Both the position numbers and the translations under genes were made by a program. The notes under the pieces are model-generated. The model searched no databases and had not been told where the DNA came from. It was given only the letters and a program-made list of their open reading frames with translations. Positions 42,552 through 50,661 of a DNA stretch of 64,000 nucleotides are shown here, piece after piece (positions within the stretch are counted from its first letter, which is position 1; each line of letters begins with the position of its first letter). The stretch comes from Frigoribacterium sp. ACAM 257 (GTDB lineage Bacteria > Actinomycetota > Actinomycetes > Actinomycetales > Microbacteriaceae), in the NCBI RefSeq assembly GCF_007954365.1, contig NZ_VOLO01000003.1:62001-126000 (forward strand), given 5' to 3'.

Positions 42552-43664
42552 TCAGCCTCCGATGGCGCTCATGGTGCGGACGGGCTGGACGAAGTCGTCG
42601 CGGTCGATGCCGTGCGAAGCCGGCTTCGTCCACATCGCACCACGCCAGAGGTCGGCGAGCTCGACGTCGCTCGCCCCCGCGCGCAGCGGGTCGCGGAGAC
42701 CCGTCTCGGCGTCGCCGAAGAGGCAGCTGCGGACGCCTCCCTCGGCGGTCAGGCGGGTGCGGCGGCAGTCGCCGCAGAACGGCTCGCTGACCGACGCGAT
42801 GATGCCGACGGTGCCGACGAGGTGGGCCTCCGCGCCGAGGCCGACCGCGTCGAACCGCTCGGCGGGCGCACCGTCGCGCGGGGCGGCGTGGGGGCTCAGC
42901 GCGAACCGCTCGGCGAGACGGCCCCGGATGTCGTCGGCCGTCACGAAGGACGCGCGGTGCCAGGTCCGGTCCGCGTCGAGCGGCATCTGCTCGATGAAGC
43001 GCAGCTCGTGCCCGCGGTCGAGCGACCAGGCCAGCAGGTCGGCCGCCTCGTGGTCGTTGACCCCGGGCAGCAGCACCGCGTTGATCTTGATCGGGGTCAG
43101 GCCCGCGGCCGCCGCTGCGTCGACGCCGGCCAGGACCTTGTCGAGGAACGGACGGCGGGTCAGCGTCTCGAAGGTCTCGGCGTGCAGCGAGTCGAGCGAC
43201 ACGTTGATGCGGTCGAGCCCGGCGTCGGCCAGGGCGCGAGCACGCTGCGCGAGGCCGATCGCGTTCGTCGTGAGCGAGATGTCGGGCCTCGGCTCGAGTG
43301 CGGCGACGCGTCGCACGATGTCGACGAGGTCGGCGCGCAGCAGCGGCTCGCCCCCGGTGAACCGCACCTGGCGGACGCCGAGGTCGCGCACCCCGATGCT
43401 CACCAGCCGCACGATCTCGTCGGCGCTGAGGGCCTGGTCCTTCGGCAGCCAGGGCAGGCCGTCGGCCGGCATGCAGTAGGTGCAGCGCAGGTTGCAGCGA
43501 TCGGTCAGCGACACGCGCAGGTCGGTGGCCGTGCGGCCGAAGCGGTCGAGCAGGCCGGGAGCCGCGTCGGAGCCGGGGCGAGCCGGCAGCGCGGCGCCCG
43601 GGGCTGCTGCGTCGCCCGCGGCGATCCGCCGGGGGATCGTGGGCAGACCGAGCGAGACCGTCAT
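42552..43664 (-). CDS. moaA: GTP 3',8-cyclase (radical SAM)
   Basis: First enzyme of molybdenum cofactor synthesis, 370 residues. The radical-SAM cluster motif is CNLRCTYCMP at about residues 60-69. VRFTGGEPLLRADLV is the GGE motif. The second [4Fe-4S] site is CGDCRRTRLTAEGGVRSCLF. The C-terminal Gly-Gly (SAIGG) needed for GTP binding is present. An N-terminal extension of about 35 residues precedes the core. ATG 43664 lies six bases after TACTCT, so a leaderless mRNA is likely and no Moco riboswitch leader is present. It is co-transcribed with moaD. Confidence 0.96.
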   Translation of the reverse strand: MTVSLGLPTIPRRIAAGDAAAPGAALPARPGSDAAPGLLDRFGRTATDLRVSLTDRCNLRCTYCMPADGLPWLPKDQALSADEIVRLVSIGVRDLGVRQVRFTGGEPLLRADLVDIVRRVAALEPRPDISLTTNAIGLAQRARALADAGLDRINVSLDSLHAETFETLTRRPFLDKVLAGVDAAAAAGLTPIKINAVLLPGVNDHEAADLLAWSLDRGHELRFIEQMPLDADRTWHRASFVTADDIRGRLAERFALSPHAAPRDGAPAERFDAVGLGAEAHLVGTVGIIASVSEPFCGDCRRTRLTAEGGVRSCLFGDAETGLRDPLRAGASDVELADLWRGAMWTKPASHGIDRDDFVQPVRTMSAIGG

Positions 43665-43670
43665 CCCCTG

Positions 43671-43676
43671 AGAGTA
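43671..43676 (-). promoter_or_regulatory. -10 element of the moaA-moaD operon
   Basis: TACTCT on the minus strand, six bases (CAGGGG), then ATG 43664: leaderless layout. Confidence 0.55.
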
Positions 43677-43712
43677 GGCGACGTCGCTGTGCGCCGCTGG
43701 CCGGCGGCCGTC

Positions 43713-43776
43713 ATGCACTCCGGAGTGGACGATGCACCCCGTCGTGTCGGGGTGCATCGTCCACTCCGGGGTGCAT
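43713..43776. repeat. 64-bp palindrome with four ATGCACYCC motifs
   Basis: A 29-bp inverted repeat (43713-43741 and 43748-43776) with one mismatch and a six-base loop. The motif ATGCAC(T/C)CC occurs forward at 43713 and 43732 and reversed at 43749-43757 and 43768-43776, a forward-forward-reverse-reverse layout with 19-bp steps. It lies between the modC stop and the moaA promoter, so it may terminate the mod operon or bind a regulator. Confidence 0.88.
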
Positions 43777-43800
43777 CGCACCGTGCGGGCCCGGTGGGCC

Positions 43801-43842
43801 CACGCTCACGCTCACGCTCACGCTCACGCTCACGCTCACGCG
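43801..43842. repeat. hexanucleotide microsatellite (CACGCT)6-CACGCG containing the modC stop
   Basis: Six perfect CACGCT units and one CACGCG. On the minus strand the repeat reads GCG TGA in the modC frame, so the modC stop codon is followed by several further in-frame stops at six-base intervals. Confidence 0.9.
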
Positions 43843-45020
43843 ATCGTGACGCGCTCCGGGTCGAGCAGCAGCCCGACCCGCTCGCCGCGCCGGAGCCGGG
43901 CGCCGTCGGCGGTCGCGAGGGGCAGCTCGGCCACGGCCGAGAGCGACCCCTGGTCGGTGACGACGGTCACGGCCAGCCGGGAGAGGCGCTGCTCGACGCT
44001 CACCACGCGCGCCGGGACTGGGACGGGTGCCGCGCCTCCTGCGGGCACGGCGCCGCTCCGAGGTCGGGACCCGACCGCGGGCCCGGGAGGCGCGGCCGGC
44101 TCGTCGAGGCGCACCAGCGACACCGCCTCGATCGGCACCGACACGCGCGCGGGCCCGTGCGCGAGCGGCCGAGTCGACGACACGGTGAGCCCGCCCGTAA
44201 GCGAGGCGCGAGCTCCGCGGCCCGTCGCCGACGACTCGACGGGCGTCCAGACCGTGGCCCCCGTCAACGAGGCGACGTACGAGGTGTGCGGGTCGGTGAG
44301 CACCTCGGTCGGCGTCCCGCGCTGCACCACGACGCCGCCCTCGAGCACGACCACGCGGTCGGCGAGGGCGACCGCGTCCACGGGGTCGTGGGTGACGAGC
44401 AGCGTCGCGACCCGCACCTCCTGCAGCACGTCGGCGAGCGCCGCGCGCAGGGCCGGGCGCTGTTCGGCGTCCAGGGCCGCCAGCGGCTCGTCGAGCAGCA
44501 GGAGGCGCGGGTCGGCCGCCAGCGCGCGCGCCACCGCCACCCGCTGCGACTGGCCGCCGGAGAGCTCGGAAGGACGCCGTCCCGCGAGGTCGCCGAGGCC
44601 GACCCTGCGCAGCTCGGCCAGTGCCAGCTCGCGGGCCGCGCGGGCCGGGCCCCCCCTGCTGCGGGGACCGAAGGCGACGTTCTCGAGGGCGCTGAGGTGG
44701 GGGAACAGGCGGTGGTCCTGGAAGACGGTGCCGACACGACGGTCGCGGGCGGTGACCCGGGCGGCCGGCCCGTCGTCTGGACCTGGCCCGTCCAGCAGGC
44801 GTCCGTCGAGGACGACCCGCGACCCGTCAGCGGGCAGCAGCCCGGCGAGTGCCCCGAGCGCCGACGACTTGCCCGCGCCGTTCGGGCCGAGCAGGGCGAC
44901 GACCTCGCCCGGGGCGACGTCGAGGTCGAGCTCGAGCCTGAACGAGCCGCGCGCCACGCGGAGACGAGCGCTCAGCCCGCCCCCGCTCAGCCCGCCCCCG
45001 CTCAGCCCGCCGTCGCTCAT
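43836..45020 (-). CDS. modC: molybdate ABC transporter ATP-binding protein
   Basis: Cytosolic ATPase of the molybdate importer, 394 residues. Walker A LLGPNGAGKSS, Q-loop TVFQDHRLFPHL, signature LSGGQSQRVAVARAL and Walker B LLLLDEPLAALD are all present. A C-terminal regulatory TOBE/Mop-like domain follows (VSVPIEAVSLVRL to LLLDPERVTIA). The N-terminus begins with a repetitive Ser/Gly/Leu stretch (MSDGGLSGGGLSGGGLS) from a 15-bp tandem repeat. ATG 45020 overlaps the modB stop by four bases. The stop codon lies inside a CACGCT microsatellite. Confidence 0.95.
   Translation of the reverse strand: MSDGGLSGGGLSGGGLSARLRVARGSFRLELDLDVAPGEVVALLGPNGAGKSSALGALAGLLPADGSRVVLDGRLLDGPGPDDGPAARVTARDRRVGTVFQDHRLFPHLSALENVAFGPRSRGGPARAARELALAELRRVGLGDLAGRRPSELSGGQSQRVAVARALAADPRLLLLDEPLAALDAEQRPALRAALADVLQEVRVATLLVTHDPVDAVALADRVVVLEGGVVVQRGTPTEVLTDPHTSYVASLTGATVWTPVESSATGRGARASLTGGLTVSSTRPLAHGPARVSVPIEAVSLVRLDEPAAPPGPAVGSRPRSGAVPAGGAAPVPVPARVVSVEQRLSRLAVTVVTDQGSLSAVAELPLATADGARLRRGERVGLLLDPERVTIA
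44971..45015. repeat. three 15-bp tandem repeats at the modC start
   Basis: CTCAGCCCGCCCCCG twice and a two-mismatch third copy, in frame, encode the GGLSG repeats at the modC N-terminus. Unit number could vary between strains without breaking the frame. Confidence 0.88.
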
Positions 45021-45889
45021 CGCGGCCCCGTCGTCAGCCAGCGGTCGCGCAGCAGCAACAGGACCCCGACCCCGACCGCCAGCAGCAGCAACGAGATGGC
45101 CACGGCGCTCTCGGGGTCGCTCTGCTGTGCCAGGTAGACGCTCGTCGGGAGGGTCTGCGTCCGTCCCGGGAAGGTCCCGGCGAACGTGATCGTCGCCCCG
45201 AACTCGCCGAGGGCCCTGGCGAAGCAGAGCACGGCTCCCGCGGTGACGCCGGGGGCGACCAGGGGGACCGTCACCCGCCGGAACGCGTACCAGCGCGACG
45301 CCCCGAGCGAGGCGGCGGCGTCGTCGAGCCCACGGTCGACACCGCGCAGCGCCCCCTCGACGCTGAGCACCAGGAACGGCATCGCGACGAACGTCTGCGC
45401 GATCACGACGGCCGCGAGCGTGAACGGGATCGTCACGCCGAGGGCCGCGTCGAGCGGACGGCCGAGCAGTCCGTTGCGCCCTAGCAGGTAGAGCAGCGCG
45501 ATGCCGCCGACGACGGGCGGCAGCACGAGCGGCACGGTCACGACGGCTCGCAGGAGGCGTCGCCAGACCGCAGGCCAGGCGTCGCTGGCCGTCAGCAGCC
45601 ACGCCAGGGGCACGCCCAGCAGCAGGCTGATCGCGGTGGCGAGCAGCGCGCTCGTGACCGACACCCGCAGGGCGTCGAGCACCGTCTCGCTCGCCAGCCG
45701 CTGGCCGAGGGTCGACCACGGGGCCCGGACGAGCAGCGCGACGGCGGGGAGGACGAGCAGCGCCAGCCCGACGAGCGCCGGCACGAGGACGGCGACGGGC
45801 AGGCGCCGGTCGCGCCGCTGACGTCGATCACGCGGGAGGCGCCGATCAGGCAGCAGCCGGCGGTCACGCTGGTGGGGAGGAAGGACCAC
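45017..45889 (-). CDS. modB: molybdate ABC transporter permease
   Basis: Inner-membrane permease of the molybdate importer, 290 residues. The N-terminal 30 residues are Arg-rich (positive-inside), then about six hydrophobic helices follow. The EAA loop is RGVDRGLDDAAASLGASRW, and the family signature ARALGEFGATITFAG follows. The GTG start at 45889 is ten bases after the modA stop and has no strong ribosome site, so the start is the least certain part. It is coupled to modC by ATGA. Confidence 0.93.
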   Translation of the reverse strand: MVLPPHQRDRRLLPDRRLPRDRRQRRDRRLPVAVLVPALVGLALLVLPAVALLVRAPWSTLGQRLASETVLDALRVSVTSALLATAISLLLGVPLAWLLTASDAWPAVWRRLLRAVVTVPLVLPPVVGGIALLYLLGRNGLLGRPLDAALGVTIPFTLAAVVIAQTFVAMPFLVLSVEGALRGVDRGLDDAAASLGASRWYAFRRVTVPLVAPGVTAGAVLCFARALGEFGATITFAGTFPGRTQTLPTSVYLAQQSDPESAVAISLLLLAVGVGVLLLLRDRWLTTGPR

Positions 45890-45899
45890 GGCGCCCAGG

Positions 45900-46751
45900 T
45901 CAGCCGATCCTGAAGCCGGCGTCGGCGAGCGCGTCCTGGCCGGTCGACGACAGCACGAACGTGAGGAACGCCTCTGCCAGGTCCGGGTTCGGGGCGTCGA
46001 CGAGGCGGGCGGCGAGGTACGAGGTGGTCGGGGTCGAGGCGTCGCCCACCTCGATCCCCTCGACCGAGTCGCCGGCCGCCGCGACGTCGGTCTCGTACAC
46101 GAGCGCCGCGTCGACCTCGCCGAGCTCGACCTTCGTGAGGGCGCTCTTCACGTCCGGCTCGAGCGTCGCCGGGGTGACGGCCACCCCCTCTGCCTCGAGC
46201 ACGGTCGTGGCCAGGGCCCCGCAGGGCACCTCGGCCGCGCACAGCGCTACCTTCACGTCGGGCGAGGCGAGGTCGGCCAGCGAGGTCACGCCGCCGGGGT
46301 TGCCGGCGGGCACGGCGATCTCGAGCGCGTTGCGCGCGAACGTGGCGGGCTCGCCCTCGGCGAGGCCCGCGTCGGTCACGGTCTGCATGGTGGCGGCGCT
46401 GGCGCTGAAGAAGTCGTCGACGGGCGACCCGGCGACGATCTGCTGGGCGAGTGCCGAGCTTCCGCCGTAGCTGACGGTGACGATGGTGCCGGGGTTCGCG
46501 GCCTCGAAGTCGGCGGCGAGGGCGTCGAAGGTCTCCGTGAGGGAGGCGGCGGCCAGCACCGTGATGTCGCCGGTCGGCGCGGCGGCGGGCCTCGCGACGG
46601 GGGGGCCCGAGGCGGTCGGGTCGTCGGCGGCGCCCCGGGAGGAGCAGGCGCTCAGCACGAGCAGCGCGGCAGCGCCGGCGGCGAGGGCGAGGAGCACGCG
46701 GGCGGAGGGCATGCGGGCCGAGGAGGCGCGGGTGCGGCGTGCAGGAGTCAT
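45900..46751 (-). CDS. modA: molybdate-binding lipoprotein
   Basis: Extracellular molybdate receptor, 283 residues. The signal peptide ends with the lipobox LVLSAC (Cys at about residue 36). TVLAAASLTETFDALAADFE is the ModA N-terminal signature, and VSYGGSSALAQQI and GSPVDDFFSAS contribute oxyanion-binding Ser residues. VYETDVAAAGD and AFLTFVLSSTGQDALADAGF complete the fold. ATG 46751 overlaps the upstream regulator's stop by four bases, giving the order regulator-modA-modB-modC. Confidence 0.95.
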   Translation of the reverse strand: MTPARRTRASSARMPSARVLLALAAGAAALLVLSACSSRGAADDPTASGPPVARPAAAPTGDITVLAAASLTETFDALAADFEAANPGTIVTVSYGGSSALAQQIVAGSPVDDFFSASAATMQTVTDAGLAEGEPATFARNALEIAVPAGNPGGVTSLADLASPDVKVALCAAEVPCGALATTVLEAEGVAVTPATLEPDVKSALTKVELGEVDAALVYETDVAAAGDSVEGIEVGDASTPTTSYLAARLVDAPNPDLAEAFLTFVLSSTGQDALADAGFRIG

Positions 46752-47224
46752 CGAGCGGTCTCGCTCTCGGCCTCGGCGGGCGCGGGCGCTGTCGCGCCCA
46801 GCCGCCCGAGCGTCACGCTCACGTTCGTCGCCTTGGCGCTCGCGACCACGGGGCTGCCGACCTCCAGTCCCAGCTCGTCGGCCGCCTCCCGGCTGATCAG
46901 CGACACGACCCTGAACGGCCCGGCCTGCACGTCGACCTGCGCCATGACCGTGTCCCGGACGATCGCCGTGACGATGCCCGTGAACCGGTTGCGCTCGCTC
47001 GCCACGGAGCCCGAGGTGTCGCCTCCCGTCGCAGGACGAGGAGGTGCGGCGAGCGCCGCCTGCTCGCTCGCGACGCGTGCCAGCTCCGAGCCGACGACGG
47101 CGAGGCGTCCGCCGGGGCCGGGCACGAGCTCGAGCCGCCCGGCGTCGGCCCAGCGGCGGACGGTGTCGTCCGAGACGCCGACCAGCGCGGCGGCCTCGCT
47201 GACGCGGTACAGGGTCTCTGGCAT
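46748..47224 (-). CDS. molybdate-responsive regulator: helix-turn-helix plus molybdate-binding (Mop/TOBE) domain
   Basis: Compact ModE-like regulator of 158 residues. The N-terminal excisionase/MerR-type helix-turn-helix (YRVSEAAALVGVSDDTVRRW) spans residues 6-25. One Mop/TOBE domain follows (NRFTGIVTAIVRDTVMAQV to ATNVSVTLGRLG), expected to bind molybdate. It is the first gene of the mod operon, overlapping modA, so autoregulation by molybdate is likely. ATG 47224 lies six bases after TAGGCT (leaderless). True ModE has a winged helix; this is the short actinobacterial version. Confidence 0.88.
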   Translation of the reverse strand: MPETLYRVSEAAALVGVSDDTVRRWADAGRLELVPGPGGRLAVVGSELARVASEQAALAAPPRPATGGDTSGSVASERNRFTGIVTAIVRDTVMAQVDVQAGPFRVVSLISREAADELGLEVGSPVVASAKATNVSVTLGRLGATAPAPAEAESETAR

Positions 47225-47230
47225 GCGTCG

Positions 47231-47236
47231 AGCCTA
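47231..47236 (-). promoter_or_regulatory. -10 element of the mod operon
   Basis: TAGGCT on the minus strand, six bases (CGACGC), then ATG 47224: leaderless layout. Only 25 bp separate it from the stop of the upstream glycosyltransferase gene. Confidence 0.55.
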
Positions 47237-47261
47237 GCGGCCCGGTGCCGCGCGTGCGGCC

Positions 47262-48716
47262 TCAGTCGACGGTCGCCGCCGTACGTGCGGGTCTACGGCC
47301 GACGATGCGCCGCACCCGACGCACGTCGGCCACGACGACGTCCCCCAGCCGCTCGGACCACCCCGGCCCCGCCCGCCAGATCGACACGAGCAGGATCACG
47401 AGCACCGCCGTCGCCAGCGACGCCCGCTGCAGGGCCATGTACGGCTCCAGCTGTCGCACGAGCAGGGCGAGCGGGATCGCCAGCCACTCCCACCGACCCG
47501 TCAGTGCGACGAACGGCACGAGCAGCAGGGCGTACCAGGGGTAGCGCGGGCTGACGGCGACGAGCACGACGCCGATCATCACGAGCTGGCCGAGCCAGGG
47601 GCTGTCGACCGGGGTCTTCACCCAGACGAGGGCGGCCGTCACGGCGAGCAGCAGGGCGACGACCGGCGTCGTCCAGGCGTCGGGCAGGAAGGCGGACATG
47701 AAGACGAAGCGCGAGCCGTCCTCGTAGCCCTCCTCCGTGAGGTAGCCGGGCAGGTAGCCGAGCACCTGCCAGCCGGTCGTGGCGACGTACGGCACGTAGA
47801 GCAGGGCGAACGTGACGATCGAGGCGACGACGACCTTCGCCGGCTGACGACGCAGCAGGGCGGGGGCGGCGATCGCCGGGATGAGCTTGGTCGCGACGGC
47901 GGCGCCAAGCGCGATGCCGCCCCGCCAGCGACGGCCGGTCGCGACGAGCAGCGTGGCCGCGACGACGAGCACGGCCCCCAGCAGGTCGACGTGCGAGTTG
48001 GTGATCCCCTCGCCGACGACGAGCGGGCACCAGCCCCAGAGAGCGGCCCAGCGCGGGTCGAGGCCGCGGCGGCGGAGGGTGACGACGAGCGCGACGGTCG
48101 TGCCGAACACGAGCAGCGCGCCGGTGAGCTGGAGCGGGAAGAAACCGACCTCGGGGCCCACGAGGGCCCGCACGCCCGCGAAGTACAGCTCGGCCGCGGG
48201 CGGGTAGATCGTCGGGACCTCCGGGCGGTTGATCGCCGTGCAGACGACGTCGCCCGTCTCGGTGTCGTAGGCGCGGTGGATCTGCCGGTCGGGCTGGCTG
48301 CACCGCTCGCCGATCGTGCCGTCGTCCCGGGTGAAGGGCGCCGACTCCGGGAAGATCCAGTCGGGGCGCAGGTCGCGCAGCTCGCCCGAGTCGGGGGTGT
48401 GCGCGTACGGCGAGACGCCGTTCACCTGGACGATGCCGTCCCAGGCGTAGCGGGCCGGGTCGGTGCTCGTGTTCGGGTCGCCGACGAGGGCCGCACCGCC
48501 GACGAGGGCCGTGCCCGCGAGCACGAGCGCCGTGACCGCCCGGGCGGGCACCCGGCGCAGCAGCAGCAGGGCCACGACGAAGAAGGCCCAGCACACCGCG
48601 GTCCACACCACGTAGGAGGCGCGGAGCTCCTCCCGCAGGAATCCCAGCTCGAGAACGCCCCACGCCACGGACGCCGCCAATCCGGTGACGGCGACGGCCG
48701 CGAATAGAGTACGCAC
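47262..48716 (-). CDS. GT-C/GT87-like membrane glycosyltransferase, candidate methylthio-sugar transferase
   Basis: Polytopic membrane protein of 484 residues with about 11-12 helices and the GT87-like pattern. The first large outside loop contains DPARYAWDGIVQVNGVSPYA, with candidate acidic residues, and TIYPPAAELYFAGVR. TNSHVDLLGAVLVV and SPRYPWYALLLVPFVA are further family features. It would transfer a sugar from a polyprenyl phosphate to an envelope glycan. By position and type it could correspond to M. tuberculosis Rv0541c (MtxT), the methylthioxylose transferase; that is inference. GTG 48716 is chosen because CAGACT lies six bases upstream. Confidence 0.82.
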   Translation of the reverse strand: MRTLFAAVAVTGLAASVAWGVLELGFLREELRASYVVWTAVCWAFFVVALLLLRRVPARAVTALVLAGTALVGGAALVGDPNTSTDPARYAWDGIVQVNGVSPYAHTPDSGELRDLRPDWIFPESAPFTRDDGTIGERCSQPDRQIHRAYDTETGDVVCTAINRPEVPTIYPPAAELYFAGVRALVGPEVGFFPLQLTGALLVFGTTVALVVTLRRRGLDPRWAALWGWCPLVVGEGITNSHVDLLGAVLVVAATLLVATGRRWRGGIALGAAVATKLIPAIAAPALLRRQPAKVVVASIVTFALLYVPYVATTGWQVLGYLPGYLTEEGYEDGSRFVFMSAFLPDAWTTPVVALLLAVTAALVWVKTPVDSPWLGQLVMIGVVLVAVSPRYPWYALLLVPFVALTGRWEWLAIPLALLVRQLEPYMALQRASLATAVLVILLVSIWRAGPGWSERLGDVVVADVRRVRRIVGRRPARTAATVD

Positions 48717-48773
48717 CTGTCCAGTCTGGTCGACGACCGCCTGGGAACCAGGACCACGCACCAGATATGTGAA

Positions 48774-50126
48774 ATGATGGCCGACATGAGACAGCTGCTG
48801 CTCACGCTCCGCACGGCCGCCTCGTCGCCGACCCGCAACGCCCGCTCGGCGACCGTCCTCGGCCGGCTGCTCGCCGCCGCGTTCCTGATCTGCCTGCTGA
48901 CCGGCCTGTACAGCCACTTCCTGCAGGAGCCCGCATCGTGGATGCGGTTCCCCACCTCGCCCGTCTGGCTCTACCAGGTGACGCAGGGCATCCACATCAC
49001 GGCCGGCATCGCGTCGATCCCCCTGCTGCTCGGCAAGCTGCACGCCGTGTTCCCGCAGCTGTTCCAGCACCCTCCGGTGCGGCACCCGGTGCAGGTGCTC
49101 GAGCGCGCCTCCATCGCCCTGTTCATCTCGACGTCGGTGCTGCAGCTCGTCACCGGCCTGCTGAACACCTACCAGTGGTACCCCTGGCCGTTCCCGTTCA
49201 AGCAGGTGCACTTCGCCCTGTCCTTCGTGATCATCGGCTCCCTCGCCGTCCACATCGCGGTGAAGCTCCCGCTGATCACGCGCTACTGGCGGGCCCGCGA
49301 CAGCTACGACGCCGAGGGCCGGTTCGTCGAGCCGTCGGGCGAGCTCGACCCTGCGCGGGCAGAGCACGAGGCAGTCCGCGAGCTCGCACGGATGCGCCGC
49401 GACGCCGCGCCGACGGGCGTCGGTGAGCACGGCGACGCGGGGCCCGCAGCCGCTCAGCCCCGCGGGCTGGTCGGCCGCGTGACGCGCTGGATCGACGACG
49501 CCCGCGAGCCCGAGCGAGACCCGGCCCGCAGCCGCGTGTCGCGCCGGGGCTTCTTCGTCGCGATCGGCGCCTCGACCGTCGGCGTCGTCGCGCTCACCGC
49601 CGGCCAGTCCTTCACGCCGCTGGAGCCGCTCAACGCCTTCGGTCCCCGCCAGCGCGGCATCGGCCCGAACGACCTGCCGGTGAACCGCACCGCCTCGGCC
49701 GCCAAGGTGCTCGAGACCGCCATGGACCCCGACTGGACCCTCACGATCGCCCACGGCGAACGCACGATGGCCTTCACCGCCGCCGACCTGGAGGCGATGG
49801 CCCAGGGCGACGAGCGCCTCCCGATCTCGTGCGTCGAGGGCTGGAGCCAGACCGCGCGCTGGCGTGGTCCGCGGCTCGTCGAGCTCATGGCGCTGGTGGG
49901 GGCGCCGTCCGACCGGTCCCTCCGCGTCACCAGCCTCGAGGAGAAGGGCGGCTACCGCGTCATGCTGATGGGCCCCGAGTACGCCACCGACCCCGCCACG
50001 CTCGTCGCCCTCGAGGTCAACGGCGGCCGGCTCGACATCGAGCACGGCTACCCTGCCCGGATGATCGCCCCCGGGCGTCCCGGCGTCCTGCAGACCAAGT
50101 GGCTCAGCCTGATCGAGGTGATCTGA
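48774..50126 (+). CDS. membrane-anchored molybdopterin-dependent oxidoreductase (sulfite-oxidase fold)
   Basis: Predicted molybdoenzyme of 450 residues. The N-terminal half has four hydrophobic helices with several His in or near them (YSHFL, GIHITAG, KLHAVFP, KQVHFALS, AVHIAVK), suggesting a cytochrome-b-like domain. A twin-arginine segment, VSRRGFFVAIGAS (Arg257-258), begins a fifth helix. The Moco domain follows, with the ligand Cys353 in PISCVEGWSQTARWRGPRL and the C-terminal YPARMIAPGRPGVLQTKW. Sec insertion of four helices followed by Tat export of the folded domain is the likely topology. Starts at 48774, 48777 and 48786 are possible. It is coupled to the next gene by TGATG. Confidence 0.9.
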   Translation: MMADMRQLLLTLRTAASSPTRNARSATVLGRLLAAAFLICLLTGLYSHFLQEPASWMRFPTSPVWLYQVTQGIHITAGIASIPLLLGKLHAVFPQLFQHPPVRHPVQVLERASIALFISTSVLQLVTGLLNTYQWYPWPFPFKQVHFALSFVIIGSLAVHIAVKLPLITRYWRARDSYDAEGRFVEPSGELDPARAEHEAVRELARMRRDAAPTGVGEHGDAGPAAAQPRGLVGRVTRWIDDAREPERDPARSRVSRRGFFVAIGASTVGVVALTAGQSFTPLEPLNAFGPRQRGIGPNDLPVNRTASAAKVLETAMDPDWTLTIAHGERTMAFTAADLEAMAQGDERLPISCVEGWSQTARWRGPRLVELMALVGAPSDRSLRVTSLEEKGGYRVMLMGPEYATDPATLVALEVNGGRLDIEHGYPARMIAPGRPGVLQTKWLSLIEVI

Positions 50127-50617
50127 TGACGCGCTCGTCGGCCGTCCCCGCCGTCCCCGCCTCGACAGGCCGCGGCGTGCGCGTCGCCCGTGCCGTCCTC
50201 GTCGTCGTCGGGGTCGCCCTGATCGGCCTCGGCGGCTGGGTGCTCACCGAGACGGTGTCGCCGACGCGCTACGGCGGCTTGCTCGTCTGGCTGATCGGCT
50301 CCGTGATCGCCCACGACGCGATCATCGCCCCGGTCGTGGCCGGAGCGGCGCTGCTCGTCGGGCGGACGGGACGCCGCATCTCCGCCGCCGTGGTCGCGAT
50401 CCTGCAGGTCGGGGTCGTCCTCGGGGTCGTGCTGACCCTGGTCGTCGTGCCCGAGATCATCGCGAAGGCGCGAGGGCCGAAGAACGACACCGTGCTGCCC
50501 TTCGACTACGGCGCCCGGCTGGCGGTCGCGTGGCTCGTCGTGGCCGTGCTGACGGCGCTGGCCGTCGTCGGCTGGACCGTGCTCGCCCGCCGTCGCGAGG
50601 CGCGCTGCGCGGCCTGA
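50126..50617 (+). CDS. small integral membrane protein, partner of the molybdoenzyme
   Basis: A 163-residue protein with four predicted helices: VARAVLVVVGVALIGLGGWV, LLVWLIGSVIAHDAIIAPVV, ISAAVVAILQVGVVLGVVLT and AVAWLVVAVLTALAVVGWTV. I do not recognise a named family. The single His (AHDAII) in helix 2 is conserved-looking but unproven. ATG 50126 overlaps the molybdoenzyme stop (TGATG), so the two are made together; it may be a membrane partner or assembly factor. It ends just before a 60-bp perfect palindrome. Confidence 0.8.
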   Translation: MTRSSAVPAVPASTGRGVRVARAVLVVVGVALIGLGGWVLTETVSPTRYGGLLVWLIGSVIAHDAIIAPVVAGAALLVGRTGRRISAAVVAILQVGVVLGVVLTLVVVPEIIAKARGPKNDTVLPFDYGARLAVAWLVVAVLTALAVVGWTVLARRREARCAA

Positions 50618-50661
50618 CGCGCACGTCCTGGCGCGCCCGAGCGGCCTCGGCCTCGGCTGAG

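Noticed and set aside
43801-43842. Tandem CACGCT repeats as a CRISPR array
   Set aside because: Units are six bases with no spacers and no cas genes are present.
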